Assembly: GCF_902784195.1 (NCBI RefSeq)
Contig: NZ_CACZTX010000008.1
Location: 1 to 64,000 of the forward strand
Origin: an uncultured Methanobrevibacter sp.
GTDB lineage: Archaea > Methanobacteriota > Methanobacteria > Methanobacteriales > Methanobacteriaceae
Direction: 5' to 3'
DNA length: 64,000 nt
The notes under the pieces are model-generated. The model saw only the letters and a program-made list of their open reading frames with translations. It did not search any database and had not been told where the DNA came from. This document shows, piece after piece, positions 35,013-44,388 of this stretch; the first letter of the stretch is position 1, and each line of letters starts with the position of its first letter. Position numbers and translations under genes: made by a program.

Positions 35013-35192
35013 ATGAATATTAAGGAAACTACTAGTGATTTTATAAAGCAAAGTAAAAGAGTATTAAAAGTAGCTAGAAAACCAGATCGTGAAGAATACT
35101 TTAATTTTTCCAAAGTTACTGCAATAGGCATTGCAATTATTGGAGTAATTGGTTTTGTCATTGTTTTATTAGGCCAATTATTAGGATTATAA
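35013..35192 (+). CDS. secE: Protein translocase subunit SecE (Sec61 gamma)
   Basis: 59 residues, MNIKETTSDFIKQSKRVLKV, then ARKPDREEYFNFSKVTAIGI and one membrane helix to the end (IAIIGVIGFVIVLLGQLLGL). The amphipathic helix with KPxxEE before a single tail-anchored helix is diagnostic of archaeal SecE. It clamps the SecY channel. Position just before spt5 and the L11-L1-L10-L12 genes is the conserved order. Ribosome binding site is TAGGGATTTTCT, weak. Confidence 0.93.
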   Translation: MNIKETTSDFIKQSKRVLKVARKPDREEYFNFSKVTAIGIAIIGVIGFVIVLLGQLLGL

Positions 35193-35685
35193 TTTTAGAT
35201 TTTTATTTTATTATAATTTCTAAAATTTCAAAAATTTCCATATTTTTATAATTTTTTTATAAAATTAATTAGCTATTTTTTAATCATTTTTTTTTAATAA
35301 CTGGCTCCAGTTATTAAGATTCTTATTTTTGTAATTTTTTTCTTTTGGAAAGTACAAAAATTGAAACATTTATATATTATAAATAATATATATATTTTTA
35401 TTATATGAATCTAATTTTATTTATTTTACTTTAAAATTCATATTTTCTTAAATTTAAATTGTAGATTTTAATCTATAAATTATTTAATTTTGTTAGTTTT
35501 ATCAAAATTCAAATAATTGCTGCTGTTTTGTAATTTTACAAAAATAGATTGGAATTGAAAGAAAGTGCTTCTATATGGATATTTAAATTAAGGGAAATAA
35601 TTAAATTTTATTTGTATAACTCAATTTAATCTATAAATTTATTATAAATTATTAAATTATAAATATTAATTATAGGTGAATTTAG
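35193..35685. promoter_or_regulatory. secE-spt5 intergenic region with terminator at 35294-35317
   Basis: 493 bp. A perfect 11-bp-arm hairpin (TTAATAACTGG and CCAGTTATTAA, 2-nt loop) followed by TTCTTATTTTT ends secE. Downstream are alternating TATA-like stretches near 35370-35410 and an inverted repeat TTTTGTAA-TT-TTACAAAA (35526-35543), so spt5 has its own promoter and a leader. No ORF seen. Confidence 0.6.
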
Positions 35686-36177
35686 ATGGAAGATAATAAA
35701 AATTCCATATTTGCTCTTAAAACATCAGCAGGTCAAGAAAGAAATGTTGCAAGACTTTTAGCGATGAAAGCGGACAAGCCGGGAGTAGATATTAAATCAA
35801 TCGTGGTGCCGGAATCATTAAAAGGTTATATTATAGTCGAATCTGCAACTAACCTTGATATGAAGAACCCAGATATGAAGGTTCGTCATTTAAGAGGTAT
35901 TGTAGGTGCCAAAAAAGATGGAACTATAGATGCAAACAGTCAAATAACCTTGGAAGAAGTTAAAAAATTCTTGAAACCACAACCTATCATTTCTTCAATA
36001 CAAAAAGGAAGTATTGTTGAACTTGTTTCAGGTCCTTTCAAAGGCGAAAAATCTAAAGTTGTTCGTTTAGATGAATCTCGTGAAGAAGTAGTTCTCGAGT
36101 TAATTGAAGCAGCAGTTCCTATTCCTGTTACTGTTAAAGCTGATCAAATTAGAATTATTAAAAAGGAGGCTGACTAA
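35686..36177 (+). CDS. spt5: Transcription elongation factor Spt5 (NusG)
   Basis: 163 residues: NGN domain ([22 protein letters not shown] to HLRGIVGAK, ~1-90) and KOW domain ([25 protein letters not shown], ~105-160). With Spt4 it closes the RNA polymerase clamp for processive elongation. The stop codon overlaps the rpl11 start (TAATGG), so the two genes are translationally coupled; AAGGAGG at its end is the rpl11 ribosome binding site. Confidence 0.95.
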   Translation: MEDNKNSIFALKTSAGQERNVARLLAMKADKPGVDIKSIVVPESLKGYIIVESATNLDMKNPDMKVRHLRGIVGAKKDGTIDANSQITLEEVKKFLKPQPIISSIQKGSIVELVSGPFKGEKSKVVRLDESREEVVLELIEAAVPIPVTVKADQIRIIKKEAD

Positions 36178-36659
36178 TGGCTAAAGATACAGTTGAAGTT
36201 CTTCTCGAAGGTGGAACAGCTACTCCTGGACCACCATTAGGCCCTGCAATTGGACCTTTCGGTGTTAATATGATGCAAGTAGTTGAAGAGATCAATAAAA
36301 AAAGTGCTGATTTCGCTGGTATGAAAGTACCTGTAATAATCACTATTGACAGCAGCACTAAAGAATTTGAAATTGAGATTGGTACTCCTCCAACAACTGC
36401 ACTTATTATGGATGAACTTAGCATTGAAAAAGGTGCTCATGAACCTGGTGCTGAAGTTGCAGCAGATTTATCTGTAGAGCAAGCATTCAAAATTGCAAGA
36501 ATGAAATTCGATTCATTACTCGCAAATGATTACAAAGCAGCAACCAAAGAAATTATGGGTACTTGTGTAAGTATGGGTATTACCGTTGATGGTAAAGATC
36601 CTAGAGATGCTCAAAAAGCAGTTGATGCTGGAGAGTACGATGACATTTTAGTAGAATAG
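36177..36659 (+). CDS. rpl11: 50S ribosomal protein uL11
   Basis: 160 residues: N-terminal [29 protein letters not shown] and C-terminal rRNA-binding half with [18 protein letters not shown]. It forms the base of the ribosomal stalk at the GTPase centre. It overlaps spt5 by one base. The stop codon sits in a hairpin, and 390 bp separate it from rpl1. Confidence 0.96.
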   Translation: MAKDTVEVLLEGGTATPGPPLGPAIGPFGVNMMQVVEEINKKSADFAGMKVPVIITIDSSTKEFEIEIGTPPTTALIMDELSIEKGAHEPGAEVAADLSVEQAFKIARMKFDSLLANDYKAATKEIMGTCVSMGITVDGKDPRDAQKAVDAGEYDDILVE

Positions 36660-36686
36660 ATTTGCTATTCTAGTAAGATACTTACT
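36652..36686 (+). other. Double hairpin at the rpl11 stop codon
   Basis: First hairpin TAGAATAG-ATTTG-CTATTCTA (36652-36672) contains the stop; the second, AGTAAG-ATA-CTTACT (36672-36686), follows at once. Only scattered T's follow, so this may be a partial terminator or RNA processing site. Confidence 0.55.
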
Positions 36687-37049
36687 TATGCTTAAAATTC
36701 AATTAAAATTTAATTCAAAATATTATACTTAATATATTATTTATTTAAGTGATTAATTTGCATGATTGAATTTAATTATAAATTAGATTATTAAAATTTA
36801 TGTTTATAACTTTCTTAATCTATCTTCTTAATTTAATATCAACAGCTAATTATGATAAATAGATAATATTTATTCACTTAAATGTAAATGATATTAAAAT
36901 TGTATTGTCCTACTTGTTCTAGGGTAATATGGTTTTAATTGATATATTAAAAGGAATCTAAAGATTTTATAAATGCTTTTTAAAGATTTTATTTAATTTT
37001 AAGATTTCTCGTAAAAATTCCAAATGAACAAAGTTCATGGAGGATATAT
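36660..37049. other. rpl11-rpl1 intergenic region
   Basis: 390 bp, unusually long for this conserved gene order. After the double hairpin it holds AT-rich sequence with possible promoter elements and, just before rpl1, a hairpin ATGAAC-AAA-GTTCAT (37024-37038) directly abutting the GGAGG ribosome binding site. No ORF is seen. It suggests that L1-L10(-L12) form a separate transcription unit. Confidence 0.5.
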
Positions 37050-37688
37050 ATGACACAAGAGATTATTGATGCGGTGAAGGAGGCAAAAGAACAAGCTAAG
37101 CCGAGAAACTTCACTCAATCCATTGATGTTATCATTAACCTCAAGGATTTAGATGTCAGAAAACCAGAAAACAGATTTAGCGAAGAAGTAGCTCTTCCTA
37201 ATGGCCGTGGCAAAGAGATCAAAATCGGAGTCATTGCTGATGGGGAATTAGCTCTTGCTGCTAAAAACGCTGGTGTAGATGTCGTGATTTCCAAAGAAGA
37301 TTTACAAGAATTTGGTAAAGACATTAAAGCTGCTAAAAAAGTAGTTAATTCTGTCGATTCATTTATCGCACAAGCTGATATGATGCCACTTGTAGGTAGA
37401 TTCTTAGGTCGTATTTTAGGACCTCGTAATAAGATGCCTAAACCGGTACCAGCTAGTGCAAGAATTGAACCATTGCTTGAAAGAACTCAAGCTACCATTA
37501 AAGTAGGTGTTAAACAACAACCTTCTATTCAAATCTTAGTTGGAACTCAAGATATGGATGACGAGAAGTTAGCTGAAAATATTGAAGCTGTTCTTGCAGT
37601 ATTAGACCGCAATTTAGAAAAAGGAAGAAACCAAATAAAATCCATGTATATTAAAGCGACAATGGGTTCAGTAGTGAGGGTGATCTAA
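37050..37688 (+). CDS. rpl1: 50S ribosomal protein uL1
   Basis: 212 residues with [38 protein letters not shown] and the conserved [23 protein letters not shown]. It forms the mobile L1 stalk at the E site and represses its own mRNA in methanogens through a mimic of its rRNA site, which is visible within this gene. It ends 1 bp before rpl10. Confidence 0.96.
   Translation: MTQEIIDAVKEAKEQAKPRNFTQSIDVIINLKDLDVRKPENRFSEEVALPNGRGKEIKIGVIADGELALAAKNAGVDVVISKEDLQEFGKDIKAAKKVVNSVDSFIAQADMMPLVGRFLGRILGPRNKMPKPVPASARIEPLLERTQATIKVGVKQQPSIQILVGTQDMDDEKLAENIEAVLAVLDRNLEKGRNQIKSMYIKATMGSVVRVI
37074..37114 (+). promoter_or_regulatory. L1-binding autoregulatory stem-loop in the rpl1 coding region
   Basis: GTGAAG (37074-37079) pairs with CTTCAC (37109-37114) and GGC (37082-37084) with GCC (37100-37102); the asymmetric internal loop is GA opposite GAGAAA. 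This matches, base for base in the protein-contacting part, the Methanococcus vannielii L1 mRNA site as I remember it from the L1-mRNA crystal structures. It begins 24 nt after the start codon, so bound L1 would block translation. Confidence 0.85.
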
Positions 37689-37689
37689 G

Positions 37690-38694
37690 ATGGCTCACGT
37701 TGCTGAATGGAAAAAAGAAGAAGTTAATGAACTTAAAGGTTTAATCGAATCTGCAGAAGTTGTAGGTGTTGTTAACTTATTAAACATTCCTGCTAGACAA
37801 TTACAAGAAATGAGAAAAACTCTCGCAGGAAAAGCAACTATCAGATTATCTAAAATTAACCTTATGAAATTAGCTTTAGAAGATTGTGATAATGAGAAAG
37901 CTAACATTACTGGGCTTTCTGATTTTATGGAAGGTCAACCTGCACTTGTATGTACTGACATGAATCCTTTCAGATTGTACAAAATATTAGAAGACAGTAA
38001 AACATCTGCTCCTGCAAAAGCTGGCGCAACTGCTCCTGATGATATTGTTGTACCTGCTGGAGACACTGGATTCCCACCAGGTCCGTTCCTTGGGGACTTA
38101 CAACAAATAGGTGTACCTGCTAAAATCGACAAAGGAAAAATTGTAGTTTCTAAAGATACTGTTGTAGTAGAAGCTGGAGAAGAAGTTTCTAAACAAGTAG
38201 CAGCTGCTTTAACCAGAATGGATATCAAACCTATGGAAGTAGGTATGGATCTTAAAGCTGTATATGAAGACGGTTCTATCTTTAAAGCAGACGTATTAGC
38301 TATTGACGAAGAAGAAACTATTGCAGATATTCAAACTGCATTTACCAAAGCATTTAACTTATCTGTATTTAGTGCTTTCCCAACTAGCCAAACTATTTCA
38401 ACTATTATCAGTACTGCTCATACCAAAGCATACAATGTTGCTATCGAAGCAGCTATTCCTACAGACAAAACTTCTGATATGTTAATTGCACTTGCAAACG
38501 CTAAGATGTTAGCATTAGCTGGTGAATTATCTTCTGACGCTATCGATGACGAAATTGCTAATAAATTAGCAAATGTTGCAGTAGCAGCTCCTGTCGTTGA
38601 AGAAGCAGCAGAAGAAGAGGAAGTTGAAGAAGAGGAAGAAGAAGATAAAAGTGAAGAAACTGCAGCACTTGGATTAGGTGCTTTGTTCGGTTAG
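37690..38694 (+). CDS. rpl10: 50S ribosomal protein uL10 (P0)
   Basis: 334 residues: rRNA-binding N-terminal domain ([20 protein letters not shown] and the [11 protein letters not shown] region), the archaeal extension, helices that bind L12 dimers, and an acidic C-terminus ending [10 protein letters not shown] shared with L12. It is the stalk base that recruits translational GTPases. It starts 1 bp after rpl1 and is presumably under the same L1 control. Confidence 0.96.
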   Translation: MAHVAEWKKEEVNELKGLIESAEVVGVVNLLNIPARQLQEMRKTLAGKATIRLSKINLMKLALEDCDNEKANITGLSDFMEGQPALVCTDMNPFRLYKILEDSKTSAPAKAGATAPDDIVVPAGDTGFPPGPFLGDLQQIGVPAKIDKGKIVVSKDTVVVEAGEEVSKQVAAALTRMDIKPMEVGMDLKAVYEDGSIFKADVLAIDEEETIADIQTAFTKAFNLSVFSAFPTSQTISTIISTAHTKAYNVAIEAAIPTDKTSDMLIALANAKMLALAGELSSDAIDDEIANKLANVAVAAPVVEEAAEEEEVEEEEEEDKSEETAALGLGALFG

Positions 38695-38809
38695 ATAAAA
38701 TTTAAAATTTATACTTTTTAATTTAAAAAAAACACAAGATTCAATATAAAAAACTAATATGTATTGGATTTCTAAAAAATAAATTATTATAACAAAAAAC
38801 GGTGATAAC

Positions 38810-39121
38810 ATGGAATATATTTATGCGGCAATGATTTTGCACACCACAGAACAAGATATTAATGAAGAAAATGTAACTAAAATCTTAGAAGCAGCTGGCG
38901 CTGATGTAGATGAATCCAGAGTAAAAGCTTTAATCGCAGCATTAGAAGATGTTGATATTGAAGAAGCTATGGAAACTACCGCTATGGCAGCAGCTCCTGC
39001 AGCAGCAGCTCCTGCAGCTGAAGCAGCAGCAGAAGAAGAGGAAGAAGAAGAGGAAGAAGAAGAAGACGAAGAACAAGCAGCTGCAGCAGCAACCGCTGGT
39101 TTAGGTGCTTTATTCGGATAG
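38810..39121 (+). CDS. rpl12: 50S ribosomal protein P1/L12
   Basis: 103 residues: helical dimerisation domain ([20 protein letters not shown]), a hinge very rich in Ala and Glu (~65-90), and the conserved GLGALFG tip that binds elongation factors. Multiple dimers sit on L10. GGTGATAAC precedes the ATG. Last gene of the ribosomal stalk unit. Confidence 0.95.
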   Translation: MEYIYAAMILHTTEQDINEENVTKILEAAGADVDESRVKALIAALEDVDIEEAMETTAMAAAPAAAAPAAEAAAEEEEEEEEEEEDEEQAAAAATAGLGALFG

Positions 39122-39135
39122 ATTCTTTTCTATCC
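39116..39135 (+). terminator. Stop-codon hairpin terminator of rpl12
   Basis: Perfect arms GGATAGA and TCTATCC enclose 6 nt; the TAG stop (39119-39121) is in the left arm. A long T-rich stretch (TTTATTTTTTCTTTTTTTT) follows. Confidence 0.8.
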
Positions 39136-39376
39136 TTTATTTTTTCTTTTTTTTAAACAATTTTTAATGTTCGTATATTATTTAACTATTTTTTTTACTA
39201 TACTTTTTTTAAACAATTTATCATTTAACCATTATTTTTTTTCTATACTTTTTTTAAACATTTTTTTAAAACATTTTTTCATTGTTTTTAATTGCCACAT
39301 CCCTATAAACTTTTTTTCAAAATCTATATATGCTTATATGAATAAAGTATTACTTAGTAAATAGGGAGGTGTAATT

Positions 39377-40084
39377 GTGGTATTTTGTCCTGATTGTGGA
39401 GCGGAAAATGCAGATTCCGCAAAGTTCTGCAAGAATTGTGGTCATTCATTAAATGCAAATAGGCCAATTAAAGACAATTATGTAAATACTGGGATTGATC
39501 CATCTGCTAGAGTAAATGATAATTCAAATTCAAGTAATTCTAATATTAATTCAAATTCAAAATCAGATAATAAGAACCTAATTATAATCTGTTTAACCAT
39601 TGTTATTTGTGCACTTCTGATTGCAGGGGCTATGGTAATGCTTTCAAATAACAATGCAAATGATAGTGATTCTGATGCTCTTTCAGATTCTGCATCATTA
39701 AATTCAGGTTCTGTTGAAAATGTTTCCAGTTCTGAAACAAGCGCTCAAGCTACTCAAGAGAACTCTCCACAAATTTATAGAGGTAGTTTCTCAACAGGAA
39801 GTTCGGCGTCAGATAAGACACATTGTACTGTTTATGTAGGTTCTGAACATGCTGGTGAGAAAATAAAAATCAGTGTATTATATCTCAATAATGGAGATGC
39901 ACTAAATCAAGGAAAAGTTGTAACCAAGACAGTAAGCGGTGACGGTTATGTCAAGGTTGCAAGTGCAAGCGCATTTGATTACTATCCTGATGAAGCACAC
40001 ATCTCATTATATGATAGCAATGGAGACATTCTTGACACAAAAACTGTATACCTATATGAGAGCAGTGGAAAGCAAACATTCTGA
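39377..40084 (+). CDS. Zinc-ribbon single-pass membrane protein
   Basis: 235 residues from GTG 39377, chosen for GGGAGGTG upstream. A zinc ribbon (C4, C7, C18, C21) is followed by an Asn/Ser-rich linker, one membrane helix (~68-90) and an extracytoplasmic half: a Ser-rich stretch, then ~100 residues of beta-strand character (HCTVYVGSEHAGEKIKISVLY). The ribbon faces the cytoplasm, the beta domain outside. I do not recognise the outer domain. First gene of a probable three-gene operon. Confidence 0.75.
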   Translation: MVFCPDCGAENADSAKFCKNCGHSLNANRPIKDNYVNTGIDPSARVNDNSNSSNSNINSNSKSDNKNLIIICLTIVICALLIAGAMVMLSNNNANDSDSDALSDSASLNSGSVENVSSSETSAQATQENSPQIYRGSFSTGSSASDKTHCTVYVGSEHAGEKIKISVLYLNNGDALNQGKVVTKTVSGDGYVKVASASAFDYYPDEAHISLYDSNGDILDTKTVYLYESSGKQTF

Positions 40085-40101
40085 AGGATTTAGGGGAAAA
40101 T

Positions 40102-40476
40102 ATGAAATGTCCAATTTGCGGGTGTGAAAATCCCGATGACTATAAGTTTTGTCATGATTGTGGAAGTCCTTTGAACTTTACAGAATCAATTGATGACTTA
40201 ACTAGTGAATTGAATAATTTAGATGATTTTCCATCTTTTGATAGCAAAAAACTAATAATTATAGGTTATATTATAGCTATTCTATTCGGTTGGGGCAGTT
40301 TCATCCTTAGCTTCTTCTTGGGCTCATATGGATTTATAGGATTCATAGGATTATTTTTCCCAGGATTCATGTTAAACAGCAAAGATCCGAGTATCAGGAA
40401 GCATGCATACATCCAATTGGCAATCATGTTGATTGGAATTATTTTCACTGTTATGTTTTTATTTAGATTATTTTAA
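40102..40476 (+). CDS. Zinc-ribbon membrane protein, small
   Basis: 124 residues. Zinc ribbon at C3, C6, C17, C20 (MKCPICGCENPDDYKFCHDCGSPL is split here only by description), an acidic linker, then two or three membrane helices (~50-122). It is 17 bp after the preceding gene with a similar N-terminal ribbon, suggesting paired function. No known family beyond the zinc_ribbon_2-type N-terminus is recognised. Confidence 0.7.
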   Translation: MKCPICGCENPDDYKFCHDCGSPLNFTESIDDLTSELNNLDDFPSFDSKKLIIIGYIIAILFGWGSFILSFFLGSYGFIGFIGLFFPGFMLNSKDPSIRKHAYIQLAIMLIGIIFTVMFLFRLF

Positions 40477-40488
40477 GAACTGATTGAT

Positions 40489-41208
40489 ATGAATAAAAAA
40501 ATTAAAATGGCTTTATACATTGTTTTGGCTTTGATAATAATCATGGCATGCTTAAGCGTATGGTATGTAAATGATTATTCTCATGCAGACGCCAGCGTGA
40601 ATGCCTACTTAAATGGAACAGAGAATGTATCAGTTGAAAAAGTGGAAAATGGATTATTCTTGGATGGTCCGGGAAATGATAGTGCATTGATCTTTTATCC
40701 AGGTGCTAAGATTGAATATGTCTCTTATCTTCCTTTGTTTATGGAGTTGGCCAATGATGGAGTTGATTGCTTTATTGTTGAAATGCCATGTAATTTAGCA
40801 TTTTTAGGTGCTGATAGTGCAGATGCTATTATAGGTGATGGCAAGTATTCTTATGATGAATGGTACATTTCAGGACATTCCTTAGGAGGGGTTGCAGCTT
40901 CTTCCTATGCGATTAATCATAAGGATAAGATCAGTGGATTGATACTTCTTGCATCTTATCCAGTAGATGATTTGGGAAATATGTCTGTTCTGTCAATTTA
41001 CGGTTCAAATGATAAGACATTAAATAAGGAAACATATGACAAATCCAAGGAATTGATGGATTATAATTTAACAGAGTATGTTATTGATGGTGGAAATCAT
41101 GCCCAATTTGGATCATATGGCAAGCAATCCGGTGATGGGGTGGCGACTATCTCTCCAGAAAATCAAAGAATCCAAACTGAAATGGAGATTTTGGAATTCA
41201 TTTATTAA
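40489..41208 (+). CDS. Membrane-anchored alpha/beta hydrolase
   Basis: 239 residues. An N-terminal signal anchor (~7-26) precedes an alpha/beta hydrolase domain with nucleophile Ser131 in GHSLGG, acid Asp175 in YGSNDK and His204 in DGGNHAQFG. Oxyanion region is near FYPGAKIEY. The domain faces outside the membrane. It resembles the Abhydrolase_5 group; esterase or lipase-like activity is likely, substrate unknown. It lies 12 bp after the small zinc-ribbon gene. Confidence 0.82.
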   Translation: MNKKIKMALYIVLALIIIMACLSVWYVNDYSHADASVNAYLNGTENVSVEKVENGLFLDGPGNDSALIFYPGAKIEYVSYLPLFMELANDGVDCFIVEMPCNLAFLGADSADAIIGDGKYSYDEWYISGHSLGGVAASSYAINHKDKISGLILLASYPVDDLGNMSVLSIYGSNDKTLNKETYDKSKELMDYNLTEYVIDGGNHAQFGSYGKQSGDGVATISPENQRIQTEMEILEFIY

Positions 41209-41464
41209 TTTTTAATTTGTTTGAACTCTTTTTCTTTTTATTTTTTATTTAAATTTTTTTATTATATTTTTTATTTTTTTAATTTTTATTAAAATTTTTT
41301 TCATTGATTTCTATTTTTATACAAACTATTTAATAGATTAAAAACATATATAATTTTATTATGAAATAAATATTCAACTATTTATTAAACTAATACATTA
41401 ATAATGCAATTAACTTATTAAAACAAAAAATATTTTTAAAAAACAAGGATTAAAACTGATTATT

Positions 41465-44191
41465 ATGCTTAAAATATTTGAAGATTTAGGATATAAAAAA
41501 CAAATCTGTAAAACATGTGGCAATGAGTTTTACTCTCAAGTTGATAGAGACACTTGTGGGGATGCTCCATGTGATGAATATGGATTTATCGGAAATCCTG
41601 CAACTGACAAGCCATATGATTTATATGAAATTCAGGAAACTTTTAGAAATTTCTTAAAAGATGAAGGCCACACTCCTATACCTCGTTATCCTACTTTAGC
41701 TAAAAGATGGAGAGATGATGTATTTTTAGTAGGAGCTTCAATATTTTGTTTCCAACCATGGATTACCTCTGGTTTAGTTGAACCTCCAGCCAATCCTCTT
41801 GAAGTTGAACAGCCTTCTATCCGTCTTAATGATGTAGACAATGTAGGAAGAACCGGAAGGCACATGACTTGCTTTACCATGGGTTCACATACTGTAATAA
41901 ATAAGCCGGATAACTTCATCTACTGGGAAGATGAAACAATTCGCCTTTGTCATGAGTTCTTCAAGTCAATTGGAATCAATACCGAAGAGATAACTTTCAT
42001 CAAATCCTGGTGGAAAGGTGGAGGTAACGAAGGTCCATGCTATGAAGTGTGCTGTCGTGGTGTAGAGCTTGCTACACTCGTTTTCATGCAATACAAAACC
42101 CTTGAAAATGGGGAAAGGGAAGAGATTCCAATTAAAGTGGTGGATACAGGTTATGGTTTGGAAAGAATCGCATGGATTTCACAAGGGACTCCTACTGCTT
42201 ATGATGCATGTTTTGCTCCTGTAGTGGACAAGCTTAAGGAAATAACCAATGTTGAAGTCAATGAGGATATATTGGCTAGGAATGCAGAAATTGCTGGTAT
42301 GATGGATATTGAGGATATTGGTGATATCAGAGAGCTCCGTCAACAAGTAGCAGACAGTTTAGACATTACTCTTGAGGAATACTTGAAAAATGCAGAACCT
42401 ATGGAAGCTATTTATATCATTGCAGACCATACAAGATGTTTGGCATTCATGTTAGCTGATGGAATCATTCCATCAAATGTAAAGGAAGGTTATCTTGCAA
42501 GGCTTGTCTTAAGAAGAACCATCCGTTTCATGAAAGAGTTGAAGATGGAGGAATCATTATCTGATATAATGGAAATTCAATTGGATTTCTTAAGAAAATT
42601 CTATCCTGAAATCGATGAATCTCAAGAGCACATCATGAATATTATCAATCTTGAAGAGGAAAGATATGCTAAAACCATTGAAAAAGGTAAGAAGACTGTT
42701 AAAAGAACAATCAAACGTCTTAAGAAAGAAGGAAAAACTTCCATGCCTTTAGAAACATTAATAGACTTATACGATGCTCAAGGTATGCCTCCTGAAACCG
42801 TTGAAGAAATGGCAAGCGGAGATAAGGACTTTGAAGTCTTTGTACCAGATAACTTCTTCACAATTGTTGCAGATATGCATGAAGAGGATAAGGTTGCTAA
42901 AAAAGAGACTTTGGATATTGATGTTCCTGAAACTGAACTTGACTTCTACAAGGACATTTATCAAAAGGAATCTGACGGCAAGATCATTGAAGTCATTGAA
43001 AAAGGAGATACAGTTAATGTTATCCTTGATAGGACAATCTTCTACCCTGAAGGAGGAGGTCAACCATCAGATATTGGTATAATGTCCATTGATGGTAAAA
43101 TCTATGAAGTCACTTATGCTGAAAAATTGAATAACATAGTCTTGCATCACATTGCTGTTCCTAAAGATGGTGATAAGGAAAGCCTACTTGCTGATCTTAA
43201 AGGATATATTGGAACCGAGGTCCATATGGCTATCAACTGGAACAGAAGAATAACTTTAGCAAGACATCACACAGGTACTCACTTGGTAATTGCAGCTGCA
43301 AGAAAAGTTTTAGGCCAACACATTTGGCAAGCAGGTGCACAAAAAGGTCTTGCACGTTCACGTATAGACTTATCCCATTACAAACGTATCACACAGGAAG
43401 AGCTTAATGAAATTGAAAAATTGGCAAATGAATATGTGATGATGAATATTGATTTGGATATCAATTGGTTAAGCCGTGATGATGCAGAGAAGGAATATGG
43501 ATTCACCTTATACCAAGGTGGTGTGGTTCCAGGATCTCAAATTAGAGTTGTAAAGATTCCTGGAATTGATGTACAGGCTTGTGCAGGTACTCACCTTGAC
43601 AGAACCGGTGAAGTCGGTCCAATTAAGATCAATAAGACTGAAAGGGTTCAAGATGGTGTGGAAAGAATTGATTTCTCAGCAGGGCTTGCAGCTATTGATT
43701 CAATCCAAGAGGATAAGGAAATCCTAAGGGAAAGTGCAGGCATATTTAGTGTAACCAATGAGCAATTGCCTAAAACCTGTGATAGGTTCTTTAGCGAATG
43801 GAAAGCTCAAAAGAATGAAATCGCTAAATTGCAAAAGGAAATTGCTAACTTGAAAGTCAGCACCTTAGCGGATAATGCAATTGAAATCAATGGATTGAAA
43901 GTTCTAAAGGAAATCATTGATGGGGATATCAAAGAGCTTCAAAAGATCGCTACTGATTTCACTGACAATGATAAGGCAGATGTTGTCTTCATCGGTAATA
44001 ATGAAGGTAAGATTGTTGGAGCAGCTACTAAGGACTGTGGAATTCAAGTTAATGCTATCATTAAGGAAGCAGCTTCCTTGCTTGGAGGTGGCGGTGGTGG
44101 CCGTCCTAACTTAGCTCAAGGGGCTGGTCCAAATGCAGATAAAATGCCAGAAGCTTTAGATTTGGCAATTGAACTTTTAAATAAAAATTAA
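41465..44191 (+). CDS. alaS: Alanyl-tRNA synthetase
   Basis: 908 residues, archaeal type with an N-terminal zinc-ribbon-like extension (CKTCGNEFYSQVDRDTCGDAPC). Class II catalytic core around RYPTLAKRWRDDVFLVGASIFCFQPW; editing domain metal site ARHHTGTHLV and CAGTHLD; C-terminal domain with GGGGGGRPNLAQGAG. It charges tRNA-Ala and hydrolyses mischarged Ser/Gly. Monocistronic. Confidence 0.97.
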   Translation: MLKIFEDLGYKKQICKTCGNEFYSQVDRDTCGDAPCDEYGFIGNPATDKPYDLYEIQETFRNFLKDEGHTPIPRYPTLAKRWRDDVFLVGASIFCFQPWITSGLVEPPANPLEVEQPSIRLNDVDNVGRTGRHMTCFTMGSHTVINKPDNFIYWEDETIRLCHEFFKSIGINTEEITFIKSWWKGGGNEGPCYEVCCRGVELATLVFMQYKTLENGEREEIPIKVVDTGYGLERIAWISQGTPTAYDACFAPVVDKLKEITNVEVNEDILARNAEIAGMMDIEDIGDIRELRQQVADSLDITLEEYLKNAEPMEAIYIIADHTRCLAFMLADGIIPSNVKEGYLARLVLRRTIRFMKELKMEESLSDIMEIQLDFLRKFYPEIDESQEHIMNIINLEEERYAKTIEKGKKTVKRTIKRLKKEGKTSMPLETLIDLYDAQGMPPETVEEMASGDKDFEVFVPDNFFTIVADMHEEDKVAKKETLDIDVPETELDFYKDIYQKESDGKIIEVIEKGDTVNVILDRTIFYPEGGGQPSDIGIMSIDGKIYEVTYAEKLNNIVLHHIAVPKDGDKESLLADLKGYIGTEVHMAINWNRRITLARHHTGTHLVIAAARKVLGQHIWQAGAQKGLARSRIDLSHYKRITQEELNEIEKLANEYVMMNIDLDINWLSRDDAEKEYGFTLYQGGVVPGSQIRVVKIPGIDVQACAGTHLDRTGEVGPIKINKTERVQDGVERIDFSAGLAAIDSIQEDKEILRESAGIFSVTNEQLPKTCDRFFSEWKAQKNEIAKLQKEIANLKVSTLADNAIEINGLKVLKEIIDGDIKELQKIATDFTDNDKADVVFIGNNEGKIVGAATKDCGIQVNAIIKEAASLLGGGGGGRPNLAQGAGPNADKMPEALDLAIELLNKN

Positions 44192-44215
44192 TTAATTCTT
44201 TAATTATTTTTTATT
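44180..44215 (+). terminator. Stop-codon hairpin terminator of alaS
   Basis: A long stem pairs AATAAAAA with TTTTTATT and TAATTAA with TTAATTA, with one T-T mismatch and loop TTCT. The stop (44189-44191) lies in the left arm. TTATTTTTTT follows. Confidence 0.65.
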
Positions 44216-44234
44216 TTATTTTTTTGATTATTTT

Positions 44235-44250
44235 TATAACAATCGTTATA
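44235..44250. promoter_or_regulatory. Near-palindrome upstream of thiI, matching the gamma-glutamyl cluster site
   Basis: TATAACAATCGTTATA, 15/16 identical to the palindrome at 10787-10802. It sits directly before a TATA-like TTTATAAAC and 139 bp ahead of thiI. Candidate binding site of the same regulator. Confidence 0.45.
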
Positions 44251-44388
44251 TTTATAAACTATAAATTAAATATATAGAAAGATAAAGATATAATAAGAGA
44301 AAATATTTTATTGACTAACCTATCATATTTTACGAATTATTCTTTATTTCAGTGTATTTTATGAAATTTTTAATTATTGAGGTATTTT

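Noticed and set aside
34946-35161. Minus-strand ORF over secE
   Set aside because: The plus strand encodes a clear SecE with ribosome binding site and conserved neighbours.
35526-35543. TTTTGTAA-TT-TTACAAAA as a third copy of the sulfur-gene palindrome
   Set aside because: It is a dyad but does not match TATAACAATYGTTATA; kept only as part of the spt5 upstream description.
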